Below, piece after piece: positions 1 to 7,445 of a stretch of DNA of 46,284 bases. The number at the start of each line of letters is the position of its first letter. Positions within the stretch are counted from its first letter, which is position 1. The position numbers were made by a program, and so were the translations under genes. This stretch comes from Candidatus Palauibacter denitrificans. Its GTDB lineage: Bacteria; Gemmatimonadota; Gemmatimonadetes; Palauibacterales; Palauibacteraceae. The stretch spans positions 1-46,284 of the forward strand of contig VXMQ01000005.1 in NCBI GenBank assembly GCA_009841015.1, in the 5' to 3' direction. The notes under the pieces were generated by a model that saw only the letters and a list, made by a program, of their open reading frames with translations, did not search any database and was not told where the DNA came from.

Positions 1-2
1 GG

Positions 3-2300
3 CAGGGCCAGTTCCTGGAAGGCCTCACGCTGCCCGGCATGCTTCATGCGGCGCTTGTGCGCAGTCCGCACGGTTCGGCGCGCATCAACTCGGTGGACGT
101 TTCCGCCGCCGCAGCCGCGGACGGCGTGGTGGCCGCGTACAGCGGAGCGGATCTCGCCGACGAGTGGGCGGCGGGGCTACCCATGGCGTGGCCCGTAACC
201 GACGACATCCGGATCCCCGACCACTGGCCGGTGGCGCAGGACGTGGCGCGCCACGTGGGCGACGCGGTGGCGGTCGTCGTCGCGACGAGCCGCAACGCGG
301 CGCTGGACGCGGCGGAACTGGTGGAGGTCGACTACGAGGTGCAGGAGGCGGTCGTGGACGTGGAGGCGGCGCTGGCCGACGACGCGCCGCGCGTGCACGA
401 GTCGTTCGACGACAACAAGAGTTACACGTGGGCGCTGACGAACGGTGACGTGGACGCGGCCTTCGCGAAGGCGGACGTGGTCGTCAGCGAGCGCTACACG
501 CAGCCGCGGCTGATCCCGAACGCGATGGAGCCGCGCGCCGTCGTCGCGCAGTCCGTCCCCTCGACGGGCGATTTCACCGTGTGGTCGACGACGCAGATCC
601 CGCACGTGGCGAAAGTCCTCTTCGCGCTCACCCTCGGCATCCCCGAGGGCCAGATCCGGGTCATTGCGCCCTCCGATGTGGGCGGCGGCTTCGGCTCGAA
701 GCTCAACGTCTACGCCGAGGAGGCGCTCTGCATCGCCCTCGCGCGCCGCTTGGGGAAGCCGGTCAAGTGGGTCGCGGGCCGGAGCGAGGGATACCTCGCC
801 ACGATCCACGGCCGGGACCAGGTCCAGAAGATCGAGATCGCGGCGACCTCCGACGGCGACATCCTCGGATACCGTGTGAACATCCTCGCGGCCATGGGCG
901 CCTACCTGCAGCTCGTGGCGCCGGGGGTTCCGCTCCTGGGCGCCTTCCTCTACTGCGGCTGCTATGGCGGCGAGGCGTACCACTTCGAGTGCACGGGCGT
1001 GTTCACGAACACGACCCCGACGGACGCCTACCGGGGCGCGGGCCGGCCCGAGGCCACCTACGCCATCGAGCGGGCGATCGACTCGCTCGCGCGGGAAGTC
1101 GGCGTGGACCCGGCGGAGATCCGGCGGCGGAACTTCCTCCCCGCCGGCGACATGGTCCAGAGCCCGGGCGGGCTCGCCTTCGACTCGGCCGACTACGAGC
1201 CCGCGCTCGACCGCGCGCTGGAACTGCTGGACTACGACGGGTTCCGGAGCGATCAGGCGGAGGGCAGGGAAGGAGGGGGCAGCAAGCAGATCGGGGTCGG
1301 GTTCTCCTCCTACGTGGAGATCTGCGGGCTCGCGCCCTCCCAGGTGCTCGCCTCGCTCAAGTACGCCGCCGGCGGCTGGGACGCGGCCACGGTGCGCATG
1401 CTGCCGACCGGGAAGGCGGAAGTCGTGACGGGCAGCTCGCCGCACGGGCAAGGGCACGTAACCTCCTGGTCGCAGATTGCGGCGGACGCGCTCGGCATTC
1501 CGTACGAGGACGTCACGGTCCTCCACGGCGACACGCACGTGGCGCCGCACGGGATGAACACCTACGGGAGCCGCAGCCTCGCGGTGGCGGGCGTCGCCGT
1601 GCACAACGCGTGCGACCGAGTGGTGGACAAGGCGAGAGGACTCGCGGCGCACCTGCTCGAGGTGGCGCCCGAGGACCTCGAGTACGAGGCGGGGACCTTC
1701 TCGGTGAAGGGGGTCCCGGACCGCACGAAGTCGATGCCGGAACTCGCCTTCGCGGCGTGGACGGCCCACAGCCTGCCGGAGGATTCCGAGCCCGGGCTCG
1801 AGGCGAGCTGCGTGTACGACCCGCCGAACTTCACCTTCCCCTTCGGCACGCACGTGGCCGTCGTCGAGGTGGATACGGAGACGGGCGCGGTGGATCTCGT
1901 CCGCTACATCGCGGTGGACGACTGCGGGCCCGTGATCAACCCCGTCATTGTCGACGGCCAGGTGCACGGCGGCGTCGCGCAGGGGATCGCGGCGGCGCTG
2001 TACGAGGAGGCGACGTACGCGGAGGACGGGACGCTCGAGACCTCGTCGATGGTCAACTACCTCGTGCCGTCCGCGGCGGAATTCCCGTCCTTCGAGACGG
2101 ATCGAACGGTGACGCCGAGCACCTCGAACCCCATGGGGGTGAAGGGGATCGGCGAGGCGGGGACGATCGGGTCGGCGCCGGCGGTGATCAACGCGATCGT
2201 GGATGCGCTCTCGCACCTCGGCGTGACGGACGTCCCGATGCCGGCGAGTCCGGAACGGGTCTGGCGAGCGATTCAGGCGGCCCAGGGAGGTGAGGCATGA
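3..2300 (+). CDS. Molybdenum hydroxylase large subunit, form-II CoxL-like (5' end outside window)
   Basis: Xanthine dehydrogenase/CO dehydrogenase family molybdopterin-cytosine-dinucleotide subunit, acting in the cytoplasm with FAD and 2Fe-2S partners to hydroxylate a small substrate. The frame is open from base 3, and the residues before the first ATG (position 39) already match the family (GQFLEGLTLPGMLHAAL), so the true start lies upstream. The active-site loop reads AYRGAGR (1026-1046), the form-II signature, and not AYxCSFR of true CO dehydrogenase. The catalytic Glu sits in GVKGIGEAGTIGS near the C-terminus. The next gene overlaps it by 4 bp (ATGA). No 2Fe-2S (CoxS) subunit is visible; it could lie upstream. 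The substrate cannot be named from sequence, and CO oxidation should not be assumed. Confidence 0.9.
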   Translation, partial: QGQFLEGLTLPGMLHAALVRSPHGSARINSVDVSAAAAADGVVAAYSGADLADEWAAGLPMAWPVTDDIRIPDHWPVAQDVARHVGDAVAVVVATSRNAALDAAELVEVDYEVQEAVVDVEAALADDAPRVHESFDDNKSYTWALTNGDVDAAFAKADVVVSERYTQPRLIPNAMEPRAVVAQSVPSTGDFTVWSTTQIPHVAKVLFALTLGIPEGQIRVIAPSDVGGGFGSKLNVYAEEALCIALARRLGKPVKWVAGRSEGYLATIHGRDQVQKIEIAATSDGDILGYRVNILAAMGAYLQLVAPGVPLLGAFLYCGCYGGEAYHFECTGVFTNTTPTDAYRGAGRPEATYAIERAIDSLAREVGVDPAEIRRRNFLPAGDMVQSPGGLAFDSADYEPALDRALELLDYDGFRSDQAEGREGGGSKQIGVGFSSYVEICGLAPSQVLASLKYAAGGWDAATVRMLPTGKAEVVTGSSPHGQGHVTSWSQIAADALGIPYEDVTVLHGDTHVAPHGMNTYGSRSLAVAGVAVHNACDRVVDKARGLAAHLLEVAPEDLEYEAGTFSVKGVPDRTKSMPELAFAAWTAHSLPEDSEPGLEASCVYDPPNFTFPFGTHVAVVEVDTETGAVDLVRYIAVDDCGPVINPVIVDGQVHGGVAQGIAAALYEEATYAEDGTLETSSMVNYLVPSAAEFPSFETDRTVTPSTSNPMGVKGIGEAGTIGSAPAVINAIVDALSHLGVTDVPMPASPERVWRAIQAAQGGEA

Positions 2301-3166
2301 TTCCCGCGTCTTTCGATTACGAGCGCGCGTCGTCTCTCGATGAGGCGCTGAGCCTGCTCGCCGAGGGTGGCGAGGACGCGCGGCCGCTGGCCGGCGGACA
2401 TTCGCTGCTCCCGCTCATGCGGCTGCGACTCGCGCGGCCCTCGCTGCTCGTCGATATCGGCGGCCTCGACGAACTGCGCGGCGTGCACGCGGATGGCGAC
2501 TCCGTCGTCATCGGCGCGCTGACGACGCACCACGAGGTGGCCGGCGCGTCCGAACTCACGGGCGGCAGCGGCCTCCTCGCGAAGGTGGCGGAGGGGATCG
2601 GCGATCCCCAGGTGCGGCACCGCGGAACGCTCGGCGGTTCCGTGGCGCACGCGGATCCGGCCTCCGACCTGCCGGCGGCGCTGCTCGCGCTCGATGCCGA
2701 GGTCACGCTCGCGGGGCGCGGAGGCACGCGCTCGGTGGCGGCGGCGGACTTCTTCGTCGGTCCGTTCATGTCGGCCGCGGCCGATGGGGAGATCGTGACG
2801 GGCGTCCGCGTGCCGAAGCGGGAGGGCTGGGGCAGCGCCTACCGGAAGTTCCAGCGCCGCGCGCAGGACTGGGCGATCGTCGGCGTGGCCGCGGTCGTGA
2901 ACTGGACCGAGTCCGGCATCGCCGGCGCCGCGATCGGGCTCACGAACATGGGCGGCACGCCGCTGCGCGCGCCCGGGGTCGAAGCGGCCCTCACCGGCGC
3001 GTCCGAGAAGGCGCAGATCCTCGCGGCGGCGTCGAAGGTGTCGGAACTCGAGACGCCGCCGGCGGATGAGAACGCGAGTTCGGAGTACCGCGTCCACCTC
3101 GCGCAGGTGCTGATCGCGCGCGCCGTGGCCGAAGCCGCCGGCTGCCCCGGCATGCAGTCGAGCTAG
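2297..3166 (+). CDS. FAD-binding subunit of molybdenum hydroxylase (CoxM-like)
   Basis: Medium, FAD-binding subunit that passes electrons between the FeS clusters and the acceptor. The 289-residue length is typical. Both FAD motifs of the family are visible: AGGHSLLPLMRLRLA near residue 32 and the GTLGGSVAHADPASDLP loop near residue 110. The start ATG overlaps the large-subunit stop by 4 bp and follows a GGAGGTGAGG purine run, so the two genes are translationally coupled. The order L-M with no S gene after it implies that the FeS subunit is encoded upstream of the window or elsewhere. The gene converges on the gamma-glutamyltransferase gene about 40 bp away. Confidence 0.92.
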   Translation: MIPASFDYERASSLDEALSLLAEGGEDARPLAGGHSLLPLMRLRLARPSLLVDIGGLDELRGVHADGDSVVIGALTTHHEVAGASELTGGSGLLAKVAEGIGDPQVRHRGTLGGSVAHADPASDLPAALLALDAEVTLAGRGGTRSVAAADFFVGPFMSAAADGEIVTGVRVPKREGWGSAYRKFQRRAQDWAIVGVAAVVNWTESGIAGAAIGLTNMGGTPLRAPGVEAALTGASEKAQILAAASKVSELETPPADENASSEYRVHLAQVLIARAVAEAAGCPGMQSS

Positions 3167-3185
3167 AGGCTTGCGGCCGGCGGCC

Positions 3186-3207
3186 AGCCGGATGTCAGCC
3201 TCCGGCT
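3186..3207. terminator. Hairpin between convergent genes, possible bidirectional terminator
   Basis: A perfect 7-bp inverted repeat, AGCCGGA and TCCGGCT, with an 8-base loop sits in the 40-bp gap between the converging coxM-like and ggt genes and touches the ggt stop codon. No T-run follows on either side, so intrinsic termination is only a weak suggestion based on position. Confidence 0.3.
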
Positions 3208-4951
3208 AGTCTCGACTTCCCGTCGGCCCCGCCGGGCGGGGCGCCACGGCGGCGCCCTCCCAGTCGGGGTCGGCGGCGCCGATCCAGGTGCGCGTCGCGG
3301 CGTCGTACTGCAGGCCGTGGATGCGCCCGAACGCGCCCTGCCGCGGCGTGGGCGTGATCTCGAATCCCATCTCCCGGAATTCCTCCACCGAAGCCCCGGA
3401 CCAGCCGTCCTCGGGGCCCGCTTCCACGGAGAAGCCCGCGAGCCCGTCGGGACCCATGTCGGGGTGCACGCGGGGGGCCGCGAGCGCTGCGGGTAGCGCC
3501 AGGCCGTCGTCGACGACCCGGGTCACGGCCTGCACGACGGCCGAGATGATGCGGATGCCGCCGGCGGCGCCCAGGACGAGGAAGGGCTCGCCGTCGTCGA
3601 GGACCATGAACGGCGTGATCCCGGACCGCGCGCGCTCGCCCGGCTCGCTGATCCCGAGGTAGCCGCCCAGCGTCACGGCGTAGAGGAAGCCGAGTCCGGG
3701 GGTGGCGACCTTCGCGCCCATGCCGGGGCCGATGGTCTGGGTGAGCGCGATGGCCATGCCGTTTCCGTCGGCGGCGGAGAGGTGCGTCGTGTGGCCGTCC
3801 TCCGGCGGCAGTTGCAACGTCGGAGCGTCGGCCGCGGACCCTGAACCTGCGGCCCCCCACGATGAACCTGCGGTCCCCGAAGTGGCCCAGGACTCCGCGC
3901 CGGATTCGATGGCGGCCTCCACGGGCACCCGGACCTGCTCCGCGAGCTGGCGGGCGAACGCCTTCGACGTCACGCGCGCGGCGGAGGAGTCCGAACTCGG
4001 CCGGCGGTATTCGGTCATGGCGACAGCGAGGGACTGGGCGACGACGGACGCCCACGCCTCGTCGCTCATGCTGCCGGGATCGAAGACTTCGGCGACCTGG
4101 AGGGCGAGGATCGCGATCGCGCCGGAGGCCGGGATGTCGGAACCGACGATCTCGAACCCCCGGTAGGATCCGCGCACGATGCGCGAGTCCTCCGCTTCGT
4201 AGGCTGCCAGCGCCTCGCGGGTCAGGAAGCCTCCGTTCGCCGCCATGTCGTCGGCGATGCGGCCGGCGATCTCCCCGCCGTAGAAGGCGTCGCCGCCGCC
4301 GAGGGAAATCGCCCTCAGCGTCTCGGCCATGTCCGACTGCACGAGCCGGTCGCCGGGGCGGTAGGGTGATCCGTCCGCTTTCAGGTAGTAGCGCCGGGCG
4401 CCTTCGGTCTCCGCCACCTGGTCGCGCGATCCCGCTTGGCGGCGCGCCTCGCCGGGCAACAGCCGGAATCCGTGCGCCGCGTAGTCGATCGCCGGGGCCA
4501 TGATCGTGGTCAGCGGGAGGGATCCGTATTCCTCGTGCAGGCGCATGAGGCCCGCGACCGACCCGGGCACGCCGACGGTCGGATAGCCATAGGCGGCGCG
4601 GGGCGCCGTGGCCGGGTCGTAACCGAGCGGGACCGACGTCGTCCCGTCGATGCCCGCGACCCCGCCATCGGGCGTCCGAATGAGGATCTGGTTGCGCCCC
4701 CCGATGCTGTTCATGCTCGGCTCGACCACGGAGATCGCGAACGCGGCGGCGACGGCCGCATCCGCGGCGTTCCCTCCGAGTTCCAGCATCCGGGCGCCCG
4801 CGGCCGCGGCCAGCGGCTGCGCGGCGACGACGACCCCATCCGCCGAGCGCGCGACCTGCGGCGCACTCTGCGCGCCCAGCCCGGGCGGAACCGCCGCGAA
4901 CGCGAGTATCGCGAGAACGGTCGTGCCGTACATCCGGATGCCTGACTTCAT
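3206..4951 (-). CDS. ggt: Gamma-glutamyltransferase, secreted proenzyme
   Basis: Gamma-glutamyl hydrolase/transferase of the Ntn-hydrolase family, made as one chain and autocleaved into large and small subunits; it acts on glutathione and other gamma-glutamyl compounds outside the cytoplasm. The 581 residues begin with a signal peptide (about 1-27, ending GLGAQS). The nucleophile is Thr388 in GHTTHLSAADGNGM, equivalent to the TTHYS site of E. coli. The family region GGNAADAAVAAAFA near residue 60 and the GLGFLYAVTLGGYL segment are also present. A Gly/Ser/Ala-rich stretch (about residues 352-378) lies just before the cleavage site. The start has a good ribosome site (ACGGAGG) 6 bases upstream. 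It stands alone, divergent from the tetR operon. Confidence 0.95.
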   Translation of the reverse strand: MKSGIRMYGTTVLAILAFAAVPPGLGAQSAPQVARSADGVVVAAQPLAAAAGARMLELGGNAADAAVAAAFAISVVEPSMNSIGGRNQILIRTPDGGVAGIDGTTSVPLGYDPATAPRAAYGYPTVGVPGSVAGLMRLHEEYGSLPLTTIMAPAIDYAAHGFRLLPGEARRQAGSRDQVAETEGARRYYLKADGSPYRPGDRLVQSDMAETLRAISLGGGDAFYGGEIAGRIADDMAANGGFLTREALAAYEAEDSRIVRGSYRGFEIVGSDIPASGAIAILALQVAEVFDPGSMSDEAWASVVAQSLAVAMTEYRRPSSDSSAARVTSKAFARQLAEQVRVPVEAAIESGAESWATSGTAGSSWGAAGSGSAADAPTLQLPPEDGHTTHLSAADGNGMAIALTQTIGPGMGAKVATPGLGFLYAVTLGGYLGISEPGERARSGITPFMVLDDGEPFLVLGAAGGIRIISAVVQAVTRVVDDGLALPAALAAPRVHPDMGPDGLAGFSVEAGPEDGWSGASVEEFREMGFEITPTPRQGAFGRIHGLQYDAATRTWIGAADPDWEGAAVAPRPAGPTGSRD

Positions 4952-4986
4952 GGATCCTCCGTCGGTCTCCTGGGTCCCAACAGCGC

Positions 4987-5019
4987 GTGGCCAAGCCCGT
5001 GGCCAAGCCCGTGGCGAAA
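4987..5019 (+). repeat. 12-bp tandem repeat in ggt-tetR intergenic region
   Basis: Two exact copies of GTGGCCAAGCCC and a diverged third copy (GTGGCGAAAGGT) lie in the 194-bp gap between the divergent ggt and tetR starts. Read on the plus strand they would encode AKPV units, but I do not think this part is translated, because the tetR homology and ribosome site start later. A similar 12-bp array occurs at 43418-43465. Confidence 0.7.
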
Positions 5020-5103
5020 GGTCCTGCCCGGCTCCAGCGGCCGAACATCCCGCCCGCGGGAAACTTGCGCGCGGTACGAGCCGTGACTAGGGTCCGAACC
5101 TTC

Positions 5104-5133
5104 TTGACAAGACTGTTAAACGATTTGGATAAC
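5104..5133 (+). promoter_or_regulatory. Sigma70-like promoter with overlapping palindrome upstream of tetR
   Basis: A perfect -35 hexamer TTGACA (5104-5109) is followed after 18 bases by GATAAC (5128-5133, 4 of 6 matches to TATAAT). The -35 box forms half of an imperfect inverted repeat, TTGACA-AGAC-TGTTAA (5104-5119), a typical size and placement for a TetR-family operator. The patch is AT-rich compared with its surroundings. It lies 13-42 bases upstream of the tetR start, so autoregulation of the whole efflux/sulfate-activation operon is a reasonable inference. Confidence 0.5.
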
Positions 5134-5145
5134 GCGAGGACCGCG

Positions 5146-5859
5146 ATGGTGCCGCAAGCACCGGCCGCCACACGACCGCCGGACACCGAACAACGGCCGC
5201 CGGGAACCGAACAACGGCCGCCGGATACCGAACAGAGGATCTTCGACGCCGCGTTGACGGTTTTCGCCCGCAAGGGGCGGGACGGCGCCCGACTGCAGGA
5301 GATCGCCGATCACGCGGGGATCAATCGCGCGCTGCTGCACTACTATTTCCGCACCAAGGAACAGCTCTACGAGGCCGTGTTCGAGCACGGGTGCCGGCAG
5401 TTCATGGCCGGGCTCAGCCAGTCGCTGCGGGCGGAGGAGGGCGTCGAGGACAGCCTGCGCGCGTTCGTGTACGGCTATATCGACTACATCTACGAGCACC
5501 AGGACATGGCCCGCCTCATGCTGAACGAGTGCCTGTGTGGCGGCGGCGTCCTCGAGCGGCACCTCGCCGCCGCGATCGAGGCGCGCGAGGAGGTGCCGGG
5601 GCTCCTGCTCGAGGACCGGCTGCGCGCGGCCATCGGGGCGGGCGAGATCCGGGAGATCGACCTCCGGCACACGCTCCTCACGATCGTGTCCGCCTGCCTG
5701 TTTCCGTTCGTCGCCCTCCCGACGGTGCGCCTCTTCCACTCCCGCGCGGTGGAGGACTTCGACCGCTTCCTGCAGGAACGGAAGGCGCACATCGTCGACC
5801 TCCTGCTCGCGGGCCTGCGGCCGGCCGAAGGCGTGGTTCGGACGGAGGAACTCGCGTGA
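5146..5859 (+). CDS. TetR/AcrR family transcriptional regulator
   Basis: Ligand-responsive repressor of 237 residues, first gene of the efflux/sulfate-activation operon. The N-terminal DNA-binding domain covers about residues 28-75, with the helix-turn-helix in LQEIADHAGINRALLHYYF, and the rest is the helical ligand-binding and dimer domain. I chose ATG 5146 because GAGGA lies 5 bases before it, a promoter lies just upstream, and the frame upstream (from 4987) is low-complexity and non-homologous. Residues 10-30 contain three copies of RPPxTEQ encoded by a 21-bp tandem repeat, so the N-terminal tail is disordered and variable. The next gene overlaps its stop (GTGA). It probably represses its own operon and responds to the pump substrate. 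Confidence 0.88.
   Translation: MVPQAPAATRPPDTEQRPPGTEQRPPDTEQRIFDAALTVFARKGRDGARLQEIADHAGINRALLHYYFRTKEQLYEAVFEHGCRQFMAGLSQSLRAEEGVEDSLRAFVYGYIDYIYEHQDMARLMLNECLCGGGVLERHLAAAIEAREEVPGLLLEDRLRAAIGAGEIREIDLRHTLLTIVSACLFPFVALPTVRLFHSRAVEDFDRFLQERKAHIVDLLLAGLRPAEGVVRTEELA
5173..5235 (+). repeat. Three tandem 21-bp repeats inside tetR
   Basis: Three in-frame units begin at 5173, 5194 and 5215, each close to CGGCCGCCGGAxACCGAACAA. They encode RPPDTEQ, RPPGTEQ and RPPDTEQ just ahead of the HTH domain. Because units are multiples of three, copy-number slippage would change tail length without breaking the frame. Confidence 0.85.
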
Positions 5860-7436
5860 GCGCTGCGACGGCGGTTGCCGGGGTCGGCGCGCGTGGATTC
5901 CGGCGAGCGGGCGGGTTTCTCCTGCTCGCGGCGGTGGGCGCGTGTTCGTTCGCGCCGGGCCCCCGGCTCCCGGCCGCGGTGGCCGAACTCCCCGCGGCGT
6001 ACGAAGCGGCAGCTCCACCGGCCGAAGCCGCGCCCGAGCCCCGCGACTGGTGGCGCGCGTTCGACGACGCGACGCTGGATCGCCTGATCGAGACGGCGCT
6101 CGTCGCCAACCTCGACCTGCACGAGGCCGTCGCGCGGCTCGAGGAGCTGCGGCACCGGTATCGGATCGCGCGGGCGCCGCTCTTCCCGGCGCTGACGCTC
6201 GACGCGAACGGCAACCGGTCCAGCACGCCCGCCAACACGGGCCTGGGGTCGCAGTTCGGGGGCGACGATGGCGGCGACGGCGGCGACAGCCCCTTCCCGG
6301 GGTTCAGCTTCGATTTCCCCGACCGGTTCGAGTTCACGACCTACTCGGCCTCGCTCGGCTTCGCCTACGAACTCGATTTCTGGGGCCGGCTGCGCAACGA
6401 ATCCGGGGCGGCGGTCCGCGACTTCCTCGCCTCGCGGGCGGACGCGGAGACCGTGCGGCTCACGGTCATCGCGTCCACCATCTCGACGTATCTCGAGGTC
6501 GTCTCGGCGCGAGCCCAGCTCGCCATCGCCGAGGATAACGTCGACCTGCTGCGGGAGCGCGCCGAACTCACCCGGGAGCGGTATCAGGCGGGCGTCACGA
6601 ACACCTTCGAACTCTACGCGATCCGGCAGCAGTACCGGACCGCCGAGTCGAACCTGCCGGGGCTGCGCACGGCCGTGGACGACGCCGAGGGGCGCCTGGC
6701 CCTCCTCGTCGGACGGTACGCGGGGATGATCGAAGATCTTCTGCCGCCGACACTCGAGCCGGCGGTCGATACGACCCCGATTCCCGGCGGGCTGCCGGTG
6801 TCGCTGCTTGAGGACCGGCCCGACGTCATGGCCGCGTTCGAGCGCGTCGAGGCGGCGCGCCGCAGGGTGGGGGCGCGCCGGGCCGAACTGCTCCCGACGA
6901 TCTCCCTGAACGGGGCCGCCGGCCGCCAGGCGGGCGAACTCGGAGATCTGCGGTTCGTCGACCAGTGGTTCACGAACCTGATCGGCGGCCTCGTCGCGCC
7001 GATCTTCCAGGGCGGCCGTCTGCGCGCCAACGTCGGGGCGGCCTGGGCGCAGTACGACCAGGCGCTGATCGCCTACGCGCGCACGGTGCTGGGAGCCTAC
7101 CGGGAGGTGCGGACGAGCCTGCGTCAGTTCGAGAACGAGCGGGAGCGGTACGCGCAGGTCATGGAACAGGTCGCCGACGCCCGCGCCTCGCTGGAGAACC
7201 AGTTGGAGCGCTACCAGAGCGGGGTGGGGGACTACGTCGAGTACCTGGACGCGAGGGTCAACCTGAACGGCGCCGAAAACACCCGCGTGCTCGCCGAACG
7301 CGGCATCGGAGAGGCGCGGCTCGCCGTGCACCGGGCCCTGGGCGGCGCGTGGGTGGCCGAGGATGTCGAGGATGTAGAGGACGTCGAGACGAATGAAGAC
7401 ACGGGGGGCGCGGCGTCGCTCCCCGATCGGAGATAG
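5856..7436 (+). CDS. RND efflux outer-membrane factor, NodT/OprM-type lipoprotein
   Basis: TolC-like channel that completes a tripartite pump through the outer membrane. The start is GTG 5856, overlapping the tetR stop, with GGAGG 7 bases upstream. Residues 1-30 form a lipoprotein signal ending VGAC, making Cys30 the likely lipidated residue. The mature protein of about 496 residues shows the duplicated OEP organisation: AFDDATLDRLIETALVANLD near the start, YELDFWGRLRNES at the middle of the first repeat, and LLEDRPDVMAAFERVEAA followed by APIFQGGRLRANV in the second. A Gly/Asp-rich loop (GGDDGGDGGDS) and an acidic tail (EDVEDVEDVE) are local oddities. The adaptor and pump genes follow directly. 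Confidence 0.92.
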   Translation: MSAATAVAGVGARGFRRAGGFLLLAAVGACSFAPGPRLPAAVAELPAAYEAAAPPAEAAPEPRDWWRAFDDATLDRLIETALVANLDLHEAVARLEELRHRYRIARAPLFPALTLDANGNRSSTPANTGLGSQFGGDDGGDGGDSPFPGFSFDFPDRFEFTTYSASLGFAYELDFWGRLRNESGAAVRDFLASRADAETVRLTVIASTISTYLEVVSARAQLAIAEDNVDLLRERAELTRERYQAGVTNTFELYAIRQQYRTAESNLPGLRTAVDDAEGRLALLVGRYAGMIEDLLPPTLEPAVDTTPIPGGLPVSLLEDRPDVMAAFERVEAARRRVGARRAELLPTISLNGAAGRQAGELGDLRFVDQWFTNLIGGLVAPIFQGGRLRANVGAAWAQYDQALIAYARTVLGAYREVRTSLRQFENERERYAQVMEQVADARASLENQLERYQSGVGDYVEYLDARVNLNGAENTRVLAERGIGEARLAVHRALGGAWVAEDVEDVEDVETNEDTGGAASLPDRR

Positions 7437-7445
7437 GGCGGAACG

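Noticed and set aside
177..2216. Long minus-strand open frame of about 680 codons opposite the CoxL-like gene
   Set aside because: It is Arg/His/Asp-rich with no recognisable fold, an expected by-product of very high GC in third codon positions. The plus-strand frame has clear homology.
3..3166. Aerobic CO dehydrogenase
   Set aside because: The loop is AYRGAGR, not AYxCSFR, so CO oxidation is not supported.
4987..5145. Upstream extension of the tetR reading frame
   Set aside because: It encodes repeat-derived AKPV units and spans the promoter; GAGGA and family homology support ATG 5146.
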